This document shows, piece by piece, positions 42,005-51,571 of a DNA stretch of 64,000 bases; within the stretch, counting starts at the first letter, position 1; the number at the start of each line of letters is the position of its first letter. The DNA is from Sulfurisoma sp963709555. GTDB lineage: Bacteria; Pseudomonadota; Gammaproteobacteria; Burkholderiales; Rhodocyclaceae. The notes under the pieces are model-generated. The model did no database searches and was not told the DNA's origin. It worked only from the letters and a program-made list of their open reading frames with translations. The stretch is taken from NCBI GenBank assembly GCA_963709555.1, contig CAVPWR010000008.1:186001-250000 (forward strand). The letters are read 5' to 3'. The position numbers and the translations under genes are program-made.

Positions 42005-42957
42005 TGGCGCTCTACTTGGGCGAGGCCGACGTCCGGCAATTGCTGACCATGAATCTCGCGCTGGAGGCCGTCGAGGCCGTCCACCGTGCCCACGGGGCCG
42101 GCCGCGCCATCGACATTCCGCGCCAGCGCAGTCGCACGCCGGGTTCAGCTCTGCACATCCTGCAGGGCGCGCTCCTCGACGAGGGGGTGATCGGCTACAA
42201 GGCCTATACCACCAGTCGCGAAGCCAACCGCTTCCTCGTCCATCTGTTCGATGCCGCCAGCGGTGCCCCCGTGGCCGTCATCGCCGCCGATTTCCTGGGC
42301 ATGATGCGCACCGGTGCGACCGGCGGCCTCGCCGTGCGCTGCCTGTCGCGGCCGCAGGCCGCGGTGGCCGGCGTGTTCGGCGCCGGCTGGCAGGCGCAAA
42401 GCCAGATCGAGGCGCTATGCCGGGTGCGGCCGCTGCGACTGGTTAAACTTCACTGTCGGAACGAGAGCAGTCGCCGTTCCGCCAGTGCCGACTTTTCGCG
42501 CCGCTTCGGCGTCGAGGTCGTTCCCGTGGCCAGCGCCGAAGAGACCGTGCGCGGCAGCGACATCGTCGTGACCATCACCACAGCTGCCACACCGCTGTTC
42601 GATGGCGACTGGCTTGAACCGGGTACGCACGTCACCGCTGCCGGATCCAATAGCCTGATTCGGCGGGAAATCGACGAAAAATCCGTGAACCGCGCCGGCG
42701 TCATCTGTGTCGATAGCCGGGCCACGGCATTGCGCGAGGCCGGCGACCTGCTGCCGGCGCTGGAAAAGGGGCGCCTGCATGAGGGCCAACTGATCGAACT
42801 GGGCGAGGTGCTGTGCGGCACGCGTCCCGGTCGCACCGATCCGGGGCAGATCACCCTGTTCGAATCGCAGGGCATGGCCATCCAGGACCTTGCCGTGGCG
42901 GTTCGGCTCGTGGCCTTGGCCCGACAACAGGGCCTTGGCAAGGAGTTGCCCTATTGA
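42004..42957 (+). CDS. Ornithine cyclodeaminase/mu-crystallin family protein
   Basis: A 317-residue NAD(P)-binding OCD-family protein (FLGMMRTGATGGLAVRCLSRP, GVFGAGWQAQSQIEAL, THVTAAGSNS, DPGQITLFESQGMAIQDLAVA). Members include ornithine cyclodeaminase, ketimine reductase and alanine dehydrogenase; the substrate here cannot be told. Coupled to terC. Confidence 0.87.
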   Translation: MALYLGEADVRQLLTMNLALEAVEAVHRAHGAGRAIDIPRQRSRTPGSALHILQGALLDEGVIGYKAYTTSREANRFLVHLFDAASGAPVAVIAADFLGMMRTGATGGLAVRCLSRPQAAVAGVFGAGWQAQSQIEALCRVRPLRLVKLHCRNESSRRSASADFSRRFGVEVVPVASAEETVRGSDIVVTITTAATPLFDGDWLEPGTHVTAAGSNSLIRREIDEKSVNRAGVICVDSRATALREAGDLLPALEKGRLHEGQLIELGEVLCGTRPGRTDPGQITLFESQGMAIQDLAVAVRLVALARQQGLGKELPY

Positions 42958-42965
42958 GAAATCCA

Positions 42966-42994
42966 TTGACGTAGTTGAGGTTTGGCTGTAAGAA
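42966..42994 (+). promoter_or_regulatory. Possible sigma-70 promoter of the signalling cluster
   Basis: TTGACG at 42966-42971 and TAAGAA at 42989-42994 are 17 bp apart in the 120-bp gap before the kinase gene, the only sizeable gap before the cluster. Confidence 0.35.
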
Positions 42995-43077
42995 TTGCCA
43001 CTATGGCCCTGTTTCTATGAGCAGTTGTTGCAAAACGGGGCTGCGCTGAAGCGGAATGGACAGGGGGAGTCCCAGCA

Positions 43078-45654
43078 TTGGGCAAGGCCAATTTCTGGAA
43101 GACTGACTGGTTTTTCGGGCTCGTCGTGAGCCTTGTGGTTCTGGTGCTCAGTCGCGGTGACCTGCTGCAGAGCCTGGAACGCAAGGCCTATGACTTGGGC
43201 ATGGGGATGACTTCGCGCACTCCGTCCGAACGCGTCGCCGTCATCGCCATCGACAAGCAGAGCCTCGACAACATCGGCCGCTGGCCGTGGCCGCGCGACG
43301 TGCTTGCCGACATGGTCGAGAAGCTGTCCGCCGCCAAGGCCAAGGTCGTTGGCACCACCATCCTCTTCTCCGAGCCGCAGCTTGACCCCGGCCTGGCCTA
43401 TATCAACAAGCTGATCGAGCTTTACACCCAAGCCGGTGGTCTGCCGCCGACGGCCACGCCCGAGGAACTCGCCGCACAAAATCCGCTGCTGGCGCAGATG
43501 GCCGCCCTGTTGTTCGAGGCCGAGAAGAAGCTCAATACCGACCGCCGCCTCGCTGCCGCCTTCACCCAGGCCGGCAACGTCGCGCTGCCCATGCTGTTCC
43601 GCCTCGGCGAGCCACAGGGTCGCCCCGACCGCGAACTCCCGGCCTACCTCAAGAAAATGGCGGTCAAGCCGGGGCAGGGCGCATTTGCGCCGTTCCCGAC
43701 TTCGAGCGCGGATGCGCTGGTCGTCGAGTCGTTGGGAAATGCCGCGGCGGCCGTCGGCCATCTCAATGTCACTCCCGACGTCGATGGCGGCATCCGCAAC
43801 GAGCCGCTGGTGCTGACCCACTTCGATCAGACCTACCCGGCGCTGTCGCTGATGATCGCGGCGAAAAGCCTGAATCTCACGCCCGCCGACATCCAGGTGA
43901 GCCCGGGCGAGTCGGTCAAGCTCGGCAAGCTGCGCATCGGCACCGACGACGCAACGCGCATGCTCACCTTCTTCTACAAGGACCGGGATGGCGGCCAGCC
44001 GGCCTTCCCGGTCGATTCCTTCTTCGACGTCAAGAGCGGCAAGATTCCCCTCGACAAGTACCGCGACAAGGTCGTGCTGATCGGCGCCACCGCCGCCGGC
44101 GTCGGCAGCGTCTTCGTCACGCCGGTTTCGCCGTCCATGTCATCGGTGCTGATGCAGGCGCACACCGTGTCGTCCATTCTCTCAGAGCATTTCTTCGTCG
44201 CGCCGAGCTGGGGTTTCTGGGCCGAGAAGGGCGTATTCCTGCTGGTCGCGCTGTATCTGATCGTGCTGCTGCCGCGGCTGTCGGCCGGCCTGGCGGCAGG
44301 CGCCACGCTGCTGTTGCTGGCCGTGCTGGTCGGTGCGCATTTCGGGCTGATGACGACGCAGCTGATGTGGCTGCAGCTGATGGTGCCGGCGACCCTGCTG
44401 CTGGTCGGCCACCTGCTGCTGACGGTCAAGCGCTTCGCCGTCACCGAGCGCGGCAAGGAGCAGTCGGATCTCAATTCGGCCGAGTCGAACCGCATGCTCG
44501 GCCTCGCCTTCCAGGGCCAGGGCCAGCTCGACATGGCCTTCGACAAGCTGCGCAAGTGCCCGCTCGACGAGCAACTGATGGAGAACCTCTACAACCTGGC
44601 GCTGGATTTCGAGCGCAAGCGCCAGTTCAACAAGGCCGAGTCGGTGTTCCGCTACATGGCCGGCTTCAATCCCAAGTTCAAGGATCTCGAGCAGCGCCTG
44701 ACCCGCGCCAAGCAGATGTCGGAGACGGTGATCCTCGGCGGCGCCTCGGCCCACCCCGGCGGCACCATGATGATGGGCGAGGGCACCGAAAAGCCGATGC
44801 TGGGACGCTACCAGATCGAGAAGGAGCTGGGCAAGGGTGCCATGGGCGTGGTCTATCTCGGCCGCGACCCCAAGATCAACCGCGTCGTCGCCATCAAGAC
44901 CATGGCCCTGTCGCAGGAGTTCGACGAGGACGAGCTGAAGGACGTCAAGGAGCGCTTCTTCCGCGAGGCCGAGACCGCCGGCCGCCTCAACCATCCGAAC
45001 ATCGTCACCATGTACGACGCCGGCGAGGAGCACGACCTCGCCTACATCGCCATGGAGTTCCTCAAGGGCAAGGACCTCGTGCCCCACACCAAGCCGGCCA
45101 ATCTGCTGCCGCTGCCCAAGGTCATGAATCTCGTGATGCATGTGGCCGAGGCGCTGTCCTACGCCCACGCCAACAACGTCGTGCATCGCGACATCAAGCC
45201 CGCCAACTTCATGTACGAACCCGAGTCCGACCAGATCAAGGTCACCGACTTCGGCATCGCCCGCATCACCGACTCATCCAAGACCAAGACCGGCATGGTG
45301 CTCGGCACCCCGAGCTACATGTCGCCGGAGCAACTCGCCGGCAAGAAGATCGACGGCCGCTCCGACCTGTTCTCGCTCGGTGTCACCCTCTACCAGATGT
45401 CTTGCGGCAAACTGCCGTTCGAAGGCGAGTCGATGGCCCAGTTGATGTTCAAGATCGCCAACGAGCCGACCCCCGACATCCGCAGCGTCAAGCCGGACCT
45501 GCCGGACTGCCTCGTCGCCATCATTGGCCGTGCCATGGTCAAGGATCCCGAGCAGCGTTACCAGACGGGCGGCGAGATGGCCAAGGACCTGCGTGCCTGC
45601 ATGGGCGTCGTTGCGGCCGGCGACACGACCGGCGGCGTCGATATAGCCATATAG
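43078..45654 (+). CDS. CHASE2-domain transmembrane Ser/Thr protein kinase
   Basis: An 858-residue kinase with TTG start, chosen because GGGGGAG lies about 10 bases upstream. One N-terminal membrane helix, an extracytoplasmic CHASE2 sensor (about 30-370), three more helices (about 380-455), a short TPR-like helical linker, and a Hanks-type kinase domain (576-850). Kinase motifs are complete: GKGAMGVVYLG, VAIKTM, HRDIKPANFM, DFGIARI, GTPSYMSPEQL. The gene opens an array with cognate phosphatase and FHA genes, so it is the receptor kinase of a phosphorylation module whose external signal is unknown. Confidence 0.92.
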   Translation: MGKANFWKTDWFFGLVVSLVVLVLSRGDLLQSLERKAYDLGMGMTSRTPSERVAVIAIDKQSLDNIGRWPWPRDVLADMVEKLSAAKAKVVGTTILFSEPQLDPGLAYINKLIELYTQAGGLPPTATPEELAAQNPLLAQMAALLFEAEKKLNTDRRLAAAFTQAGNVALPMLFRLGEPQGRPDRELPAYLKKMAVKPGQGAFAPFPTSSADALVVESLGNAAAAVGHLNVTPDVDGGIRNEPLVLTHFDQTYPALSLMIAAKSLNLTPADIQVSPGESVKLGKLRIGTDDATRMLTFFYKDRDGGQPAFPVDSFFDVKSGKIPLDKYRDKVVLIGATAAGVGSVFVTPVSPSMSSVLMQAHTVSSILSEHFFVAPSWGFWAEKGVFLLVALYLIVLLPRLSAGLAAGATLLLLAVLVGAHFGLMTTQLMWLQLMVPATLLLVGHLLLTVKRFAVTERGKEQSDLNSAESNRMLGLAFQGQGQLDMAFDKLRKCPLDEQLMENLYNLALDFERKRQFNKAESVFRYMAGFNPKFKDLEQRLTRAKQMSETVILGGASAHPGGTMMMGEGTEKPMLGRYQIEKELGKGAMGVVYLGRDPKINRVVAIKTMALSQEFDEDELKDVKERFFREAETAGRLNHPNIVTMYDAGEEHDLAYIAMEFLKGKDLVPHTKPANLLPLPKVMNLVMHVAEALSYAHANNVVHRDIKPANFMYEPESDQIKVTDFGIARITDSSKTKTGMVLGTPSYMSPEQLAGKKIDGRSDLFSLGVTLYQMSCGKLPFEGESMAQLMFKIANEPTPDIRSVKPDLPDCLVAIIGRAMVKDPEQRYQTGGEMAKDLRACMGVVAAGDTTGGVDIAI

Positions 45655-45659
45655 TTCAC

Positions 45660-46496
45660 ATGCCCATGAACATCGCCCAGGCCCTGCAGATCGTCACCCG
45701 TACCGACCCGGGGATGGTGCGCGCGCAGAACGAGGATGCGGTGATGGCCAACCCGCTGCGCGGCTTCGTGGTGCTGGCCGACGGCATGGGGGGTTACAAC
45801 GCCGGCGAGGTGGCGAGCGGCATGGCCACGACGCTGCTCGGTACCGAGCTGGAAAAGGCCTTTACCCAGCGCCCGCCGCAAGAACGTGTCGAAGGCGGCA
45901 AGCTGTGGGCGCATGCGGCGCTCGAGGCCGAGATCGCCCGCGCCAATGGCGCAATCTACCAGGCGGCGCAGAGCCAGCCGCAGTACGCGGGAATGGGCAC
46001 TACGCTGGTGACGGGGGTCTTCCACGACAACACGCTCACAGTGGCCCATATCGGCGACTCGCGCCTCTATCGGTTGCGTGGCGATGAATTCCAGCAGATC
46101 ACGCGCGACCACTCGCTACTGCAGGAGCAGATCGACAGCGGCATGCTCACGCCGGAAGAGGCGCGGCATTCGCAGAACAAGAATCTGGTGACCCGCGCCC
46201 TCGGCGTCGATCCGACGGTGGAGACGGAGATCCGCGATTATGAAGTGCAGGTCGGAGACGTCTATCTGCTGTGCTCCGATGGTCTCAACGATATGGTCGA
46301 GGATGCGGAGATCGCGATGACGCTTTCCGCGCTGTCGGCCAACCTTGAACTCTGCGCCATGCAGCTGGTACAGATGGCCAACGATAATGGCGGCCGCGAC
46401 AATGTTTCCGTTATCCTAGTCAAGGTGGTTGGGGATTACGGTACGCCGCGCGGTTTCGGTTCATGGCTTTCCCGGCTGCTGGCTTGGCTAAAATGA
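45660..46496 (+). CDS. PP2C-type Ser/Thr protein phosphatase
   Basis: A 278-residue PPM phosphatase with metal-binding motifs TDPGMVRAQNEDAVM, VVLADGMGGYNAGEVAS, VAHIGDSRLYRL, LLCSDGLNDMV and GGRDNVSVILV. All core aspartates are present. It lies 5 bp after the kinase and probably reverses its action. It has a short hydrophobic/amphipathic C-terminal tail (FGSWLSRLLAWLK) that could anchor it to the membrane. Confidence 0.93.
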   Translation: MPMNIAQALQIVTRTDPGMVRAQNEDAVMANPLRGFVVLADGMGGYNAGEVASGMATTLLGTELEKAFTQRPPQERVEGGKLWAHAALEAEIARANGAIYQAAQSQPQYAGMGTTLVTGVFHDNTLTVAHIGDSRLYRLRGDEFQQITRDHSLLQEQIDSGMLTPEEARHSQNKNLVTRALGVDPTVETEIRDYEVQVGDVYLLCSDGLNDMVEDAEIAMTLSALSANLELCAMQLVQMANDNGGRDNVSVILVKVVGDYGTPRGFGSWLSRLLAWLK

Positions 46497-46519
46497 TGTT
46501 GTCTTGAAGGAAGAGCGCG

Positions 46520-47296
46520 ATGGATACGGCGAAACTCATACTCAGCATGGACGGTCTGGTGCTCAAGGAAATCCAGCTCAACAAGGAGCGGATGACCATC
46601 GGGCGCAAGCCGCACAACGACATCCAGATCGACAATCTCGCCGTCTCGGGCGAGCATGCCGTCATTGTCACCATCCTCAGCGATTCCTTCCTCGAGGATC
46701 TGGGCAGCACCAACGGCACCTTCGTCAATGGCCAGTCGGTGAAGAAGCACTTCCTGCAGAACGGCGACACCATCGAACTGGGCAAATACCGCCTCAAGTA
46801 CATCAACGAGGTGGCGCAGCAAACGCCGGCAGCCGACTTCGAGAAGACCATGATCATGCGTCCCGGCGCGATGCGCCAGACCGCCGAGCAGGCCGCGACC
46901 AAGAGCATGGGCGACACCCAGAGCGGAATGAAGGGCGTCCCCCACGTCGAGGCGCATCCGCCGACGGCACCCGTCACTGCCGCGACGGCCGCCGCGGCAG
47001 CCACGGTTGTGCCGGGTGCCCTGCCGACACTGCCGCTGGGCTCGATCCAGGTTCTTTCCGGCGGCAATGCCGGCAAGGAACTCGAACTCACCAAGACCCT
47101 GACGACGCTGGGCAAGCCGGGGGTGCAGGTGGCGGTGATCGCGCGTCGCCCCCAGGGCTATTTCATCACCCACGTCGAGGGGGCGAACTTCCCCATCGTC
47201 GGCGGAAAAACCCTCGGTGCCGAGGCCCACAAGCTCGAGGATAACGACGTGATCGAGCTGGCCGGGGTCAAGATGCAGTTCTTCATCAAGAACTGA
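46520..47296 (+). CDS. FHA-domain phosphothreonine reader
   Basis: A 258-residue protein with an N-terminal FHA domain (residues 1-95: MTIGRKPHNDIQID, SGEHAVIV, LGSTNGTFVNG), an Ala/Thr-rich linker, and a second FHA-like beta domain (about 175-258) lacking the GR..S/H..NG motif. The first domain should bind phospho-Thr made by the neighbouring kinase; the second may only dimerise. Confidence 0.9.
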   Translation: MDTAKLILSMDGLVLKEIQLNKERMTIGRKPHNDIQIDNLAVSGEHAVIVTILSDSFLEDLGSTNGTFVNGQSVKKHFLQNGDTIELGKYRLKYINEVAQQTPAADFEKTMIMRPGAMRQTAEQAATKSMGDTQSGMKGVPHVEAHPPTAPVTAATAAAAATVVPGALPTLPLGSIQVLSGGNAGKELELTKTLTTLGKPGVQVAVIARRPQGYFITHVEGANFPIVGGKTLGAEAHKLEDNDVIELAGVKMQFFIKN

Positions 47297-47352
47297 CGCC
47301 GCAGGCGTCCCGCCAGCGCCGACTTTTTTCGGCCTCAGGTCAGCATAGCGCC

Positions 47353-49590
47353 ATGAAACAGCACCTGCCCCGTTTTCTGCTGGGACTCCTGGTGCTGGTC
47401 GTGTTGCTCGGCCATGCGGCCAGCTTCTACCGCATCGGCTTCATCGAGCATTTCGACGCCATTCTTTACGACACCAAGGTGCGGCTGACCATGCCGCGCA
47501 ACGTCGACGAACGGCTGGTCATTCTCGACATCGACGAGAAATCGCTGGCCGAGGTCGGTCGCTGGCCCTGGAACCGCGAGCGCATGGCGACGCTGATGAA
47601 CAAGCTGTTCGACCGCAACGGCATCGCCCTGCTCGGCTTCGACATTGTCTTCGCCGAGCCCGATGCCAGCTCAGGCCTGCCGGTGCTCGAGTCGCTGGCG
47701 AAGAAGGATGGGCGCGAAGCCGGCATCATCCAGTCCATGCTCAAGGATCTGCGGCCGTCGCTCGACTATGACGCGCTGTTCGCCGCTTCGCTGCAGAAAC
47801 GCCCCGTCGTGCTCGGTTACTACCTTTCGAGCAAGGAAGGCGGCACCAGTTCCGGCGCACTGCCGGAGCCGACTTTGCCGGCGGGAACGTTCGCCGGACG
47901 CAACATCGCCTTCACCAGTTGGGGAAATTTCGGCGGCAACCTGCCGGTGTTCCAGAAGAACGCGGCCGGCGGCGGCCATTTCAACCCGATGGTCGATTTC
48001 GACGGCCTCTCGCGGCGCGTGCCGATGCTGGCCGAGCACAACGGCGCCTATTACGAGTCGTTGTCGCTGGCCATGGTGCGCGCGCTGCTCGGTTTCCCCA
48101 AACTCGTGCCGGGTTACGCCGAGGGCAGCGGCGGCCCGGGTGACAAGGGGGGCTACGCCGGCCTCGAGTGGCTCGACCTGCCCACCGCACGCGGCACGCT
48201 GCGCATCCCGGTCGACGAGAACGTCGCCGCGCTGGTTCCCTATCGCGGCTTCCAGGGCAGCTACAAGTACATCTCCGCAGCCGACGTGCTCGCCGACCGC
48301 ATTCCCGCCGAGCAGCTCAAGGGCAAGATCGTGATCATGGGTACTACCGCGCCGGGTTTGATGGACCTGCGGGCGACGCCGGTGGGCAGCACCTATCCCG
48401 GGGTCGAGATCCACGCCAACCTCATTTCCGGCATGCTCGACGGCGCCATCAAGTACCGTCCGGCCTATGTCCTCGGCGCCGACGTGTTGCTGGTGCTGGT
48501 CGCGGGCGGCGTCATGGTTTTCCTGCTGCCGCTGCTCTCGCCTTTCCGCGCCAGCATCGTCGCCCTGATCGTGCTGCTGTTCCTGCTCTCGGTGAACCTG
48601 TCGTTCTGGCACGCCGGCAACATGGTGCTGCCGCTCGCAGCCGGCCTGATTCTGGTCGCGCTGCTCTACGCGCTGAACATGTCGTGGGGCTATTTCGTCG
48701 AGTCGAAAGCCAAGCGCCAGTTCACCGAGTTGTTCGGCCAGTACGTGCCGCCCGAACTGGTCGACGAGATGGCGAAGAATCCCGAGGGCTACACCATGGA
48801 AGGGCGCAAGGCCGAACTGACGGTGCTGTTCTCCGACATTCGCGGCTTTACGACGATATCGGAAGGCCTGCAGCCGGACCAGTTGGCCACGTTGATGAAC
48901 CTCTACCTCGGCGCGATGACCGAGGTCATCCGCAAACGCCGCGGCACGCTCGACAAGTACATCGGCGATGCCATCATGGCCTTCTGGGGCGCCCCGGTGG
49001 GGGACGCCGAACATGCCAGGAACGCCGTGATCACGGCGCTGGAAATGCAGCAGGCGTTGCACGGCCTCAACCCTGAGTTGCTGGCCAAGGGCTGGCCCGA
49101 GCTGAAGATCGGCGTCGGTGTCAATACCGGTACCATGACCGTCGGCGACATGGGTTCGCCGGTGCGCAAGGCCTACACGGTGATGGGTGACGCGGTGAAC
49201 CTCGGCTCGCGCCTCGAGGGCATCACCAAGCAGTACGGCGTGGGCATCATCGTCGGCGACGCCACCCGCGACTTGACCAGGAAGGATTTCGTTTATCGCG
49301 AGCTCGATCGAGTGCGGGTCAAGGGCAAGGCCGAGCCGGTCGGCATCTTCGAACCGCTCGGCCTCGAGGGGCATGTGGCGAAGGAGGATCTGGAGGAGCT
49401 CAAGCTCTGGAACCAGGCCCTGCGCGCCTACCGTGCCCAGGACTGGGATCAGGCCGAGGTGATGCTCCTCAACCTGTCACGCATCCGGCAATGTTACCTG
49501 TATGATCTCTACGCCAAGCGTATCGCCCATTGCCGGCAGGAGCCGCCGGGCGAGGGCTGGGACGGCGTGACGACATTCGAGACCAAGTGA
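47353..49590 (+). CDS. CHASE2-domain class III adenylate cyclase
   Basis: A 745-residue membrane cyclase: N-terminal helix, CHASE2 sensor (about 30-360), three helices (about 373-445), and class III cyclase catalytic domain (about 480-665). Metal-binding aspartates are in LFSDIRGFTT and YIGDAIMAFWGAP; the substrate-selecting Lys (LDKYIGD) and Asp (VMGDAVN) favour ATP, hence cAMP. A C-terminal helical region of about 60 residues follows. It shares the CHASE2 sensor type with the kinase in the same cluster, suggesting two outputs from similar stimuli. Confidence 0.92.
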   Translation: MKQHLPRFLLGLLVLVVLLGHAASFYRIGFIEHFDAILYDTKVRLTMPRNVDERLVILDIDEKSLAEVGRWPWNRERMATLMNKLFDRNGIALLGFDIVFAEPDASSGLPVLESLAKKDGREAGIIQSMLKDLRPSLDYDALFAASLQKRPVVLGYYLSSKEGGTSSGALPEPTLPAGTFAGRNIAFTSWGNFGGNLPVFQKNAAGGGHFNPMVDFDGLSRRVPMLAEHNGAYYESLSLAMVRALLGFPKLVPGYAEGSGGPGDKGGYAGLEWLDLPTARGTLRIPVDENVAALVPYRGFQGSYKYISAADVLADRIPAEQLKGKIVIMGTTAPGLMDLRATPVGSTYPGVEIHANLISGMLDGAIKYRPAYVLGADVLLVLVAGGVMVFLLPLLSPFRASIVALIVLLFLLSVNLSFWHAGNMVLPLAAGLILVALLYALNMSWGYFVESKAKRQFTELFGQYVPPELVDEMAKNPEGYTMEGRKAELTVLFSDIRGFTTISEGLQPDQLATLMNLYLGAMTEVIRKRRGTLDKYIGDAIMAFWGAPVGDAEHARNAVITALEMQQALHGLNPELLAKGWPELKIGVGVNTGTMTVGDMGSPVRKAYTVMGDAVNLGSRLEGITKQYGVGIIVGDATRDLTRKDFVYRELDRVRVKGKAEPVGIFEPLGLEGHVAKEDLEELKLWNQALRAYRAQDWDQAEVMLLNLSRIRQCYLYDLYAKRIAHCRQEPPGEGWDGVTTFETK

Positions 49591-49626
49591 TGACCTGCAT
49601 GAAGGCAAGCGCATGAGGACTAGGGC

Positions 49627-50394
49627 ATGAAAGTCCGCATCCTGGGCTGCAGCGGCGGCATCGGCGGCCGCCATCTGCGCACGACCTCGATGCTGGTCGA
49701 TCACGACATCCTGATCGACGCCGGAACCGGGGTGGCCGATCTTTCGATCGCCGAACTGGCGCAGATCGACCATGTGTTCCTGACCCATACCCACATGGAT
49801 CACATTGCCTGCCTGCCGCTGCTGATCGATACCGTCGGCGACATGCGCAGCCGGCCGCTGACCGTCTACGCGACCGATGCGACCATCGAGATCATGCGCG
49901 CCCATATCTTCAACTGGGCGGTGTGGCCTGATTTCTGCGAGATCCCGAACTCGAAGAAACCTTTCATGCGCTACGAGAACCTCGCCCTCGGCGAAACAGT
50001 CGATCTCGAGGGGCGACGCATCACCCCGCTGCCGGCCAATCATACGGTGCCGGCGGTGGGCTACCAGCTCGACTCGGGCGATTCCAGTCTGGCTTTTTCC
50101 GGCGACAGCGGGCCCTGCCCCGAATTCTGGAACGTCATCAACAAGATCGACAACCTGCGCCACCTGATCATCGAAACCGCCTTCTCCAATCGCGAACGGC
50201 GGCTGGCGACGATCTCGAAGCACCTCTGCCCGAGCATGCTGGTCGAGGAACTCGCCCACCTGCAGCGCGACGTCGAGATTTACATCACGCATCTCAAGCC
50301 GGGGCAGATCGAACTGACCATGCAGGAAATCGAGGACGGTGTCGGTGAGCTGCGGCCACGCATGCTGCAGAACAATCAGGTCTTCGACCTTTGA
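49627..50394 (+). CDS. Class II cyclic nucleotide phosphodiesterase-like metallohydrolase
   Basis: A 255-residue metallo-beta-lactamase-fold protein with metal site THTHMDHIAC, PANHTVPAVGYQL, AFSGDSGPCPEFW and YITHLKPGQIE. The arrangement matches class II 3',5'-cAMP phosphodiesterases. Directly after the cyclase it would set the cAMP turnover of the module. RNase Z-like activity is the main alternative, less likely by context. Confidence 0.85.
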   Translation: MKVRILGCSGGIGGRHLRTTSMLVDHDILIDAGTGVADLSIAELAQIDHVFLTHTHMDHIACLPLLIDTVGDMRSRPLTVYATDATIEIMRAHIFNWAVWPDFCEIPNSKKPFMRYENLALGETVDLEGRRITPLPANHTVPAVGYQLDSGDSSLAFSGDSGPCPEFWNVINKIDNLRHLIIETAFSNRERRLATISKHLCPSMLVEELAHLQRDVEIYITHLKPGQIELTMQEIEDGVGELRPRMLQNNQVFDL

Positions 50395-50402
50395 GGCCGG
50401 CG

Positions 50403-51488
50403 ATGGGCGCAAACCTCAACGACTCTGTCGTGCCGACCCTCACCCGGCTGCAGCCGCTGGCGGCACTGGGTGTCGACAGCCTGCGTGAGCTCGCGCCGCA
50501 TTGCCACCGCGAGCGGGTAACGCGCAATCTCGATCCATTCCAGTTGCGCGACTGGCAGGGGCAGGTTGTCTATCTGGTCAAGGGCGAACTCAAGCTCGAG
50601 TTCGCCGATGGCGTGGTCCAGGTCATCGTCGGCGGCTGGGGCGACGCGCTCTATCCGATCGGTCGCGGCCAACTCGTGCCGGCGTTGACCAAGGCGATCA
50701 CCGATGTCGAAATTCTGCGCTTCGACGAGGACCTCGTCGACATCATGATGACCTGGGACCAGATCGCCGCACCGGGGCAGGAAGCCGCCAGCGACGGCGA
50801 GGCCACCGACTGGCGCACCATGTCCGGCATGTTTGCCGTGCAGAGCCTGACCCAGGGCGTATTCGCGTCGATGCCGCCGGCCAACATCGAGCAGCTGCTC
50901 GGTCGCTTTCAGCGCATCCAGGTCAAACGCGGCGAGCAGATCATTCGCCAGGGTGACCCCGGTGACTACTATTACCTGATCGAGCGCGGTCGCTGTGCGG
51001 TGACGCGCGAAGTGGCGGGTGCCCGGGTCGAACTTGCCGAACTGCGCGAGGGCGACTCTTTCGGCGAGGAGGCCCTGATCGCCGACACGGCGCGCAATGC
51101 CACCGTGGTCATGAAGACCGATGGCATGCTGTTGCGTCTCGACAAGAGCGACTTCATGGATCTGTTGCGCGAGCCGCTGTTGCAGCGCCTGTCGCCGGCA
51201 GCGGCGCAGCAACGTATCGCCAGCGGCGCCAAGTGGCTCGACGTGCGCTTTCCGGCCGAATATCAGTGCGACGGTCTGCCCGGTGCCATCAATGTCCCGG
51301 TCAATGAGATCCGTCACGCCATCGCCGGGCTGGATCCGGGCCGGGAGTACATCGTTTATTGCCAGACGGGCCGGCGCAGTTCCGCTGCCGCCTTTCTGCT
51401 GTCGCAGCGCGGCTTGCACGCGCATCTGCTCGAAGGCGGCCTCAAGGCCCTGCTTGCCACCGCCACGAGCAACCAGAACAAGGAATAG
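50403..51488 (+). CDS. Cyclic nucleotide-binding domain/rhodanese fusion protein
   Basis: A 361-residue cytoplasmic protein. GAGG precedes ATG 50403; an alternative TTG at 50391 overlaps the previous stop. The N-terminal 150 residues look like a degenerate cNMP-binding fold; a complete one follows (about 165-260) with phosphate-binding cassette FGEEALIADTARNATVV retaining the Glu and Arg that contact cAMP. A C-terminal rhodanese domain (about 275-355) has active-site Cys in YCQTGRRSS. No DNA-binding domain is present, so it is not a CRP. It probably links cAMP to sulfur transfer or redox chemistry. Confidence 0.88.
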   Translation: MGANLNDSVVPTLTRLQPLAALGVDSLRELAPHCHRERVTRNLDPFQLRDWQGQVVYLVKGELKLEFADGVVQVIVGGWGDALYPIGRGQLVPALTKAITDVEILRFDEDLVDIMMTWDQIAAPGQEAASDGEATDWRTMSGMFAVQSLTQGVFASMPPANIEQLLGRFQRIQVKRGEQIIRQGDPGDYYYLIERGRCAVTREVAGARVELAELREGDSFGEEALIADTARNATVVMKTDGMLLRLDKSDFMDLLREPLLQRLSPAAAQQRIASGAKWLDVRFPAEYQCDGLPGAINVPVNEIRHAIAGLDPGREYIVYCQTGRRSSAAAFLLSQRGLHAHLLEGGLKALLATATSNQNKE

Positions 51489-51490
51489 AT

Positions 51491-51571
51491 ATGACCCCCA
51501 CGCTCACCATGTTCGCTGCCCCCACAGGGGGCGTTAACCCCCTCGGGGCGGCCCTGCGGGGGCTGTCATGA
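51491..51571 (+). repeat. Dispersed repeat copy 2: 26-residue coupled leader ORF
   Basis: A 27-codon frame from ATG 51491, just after AGGAAT, whose TGA overlaps the ATG of the GAF-ATPase gene (ATGA at 51568). Peptide motifs TLTMFAAPTGG and LGAALR match the copy at 26804. DNA features GCCCCCACAGGGGGC and CTCGGGGCGGCCCT are shared. Confidence 0.65.

Noticed and set aside
42982..42998. TGGCTGTAAGAATTGC as a sigma-54 promoter for the kinase gene
   Set aside because: The GG-to-GC spacing is one base too long for a -24/-12 promoter.
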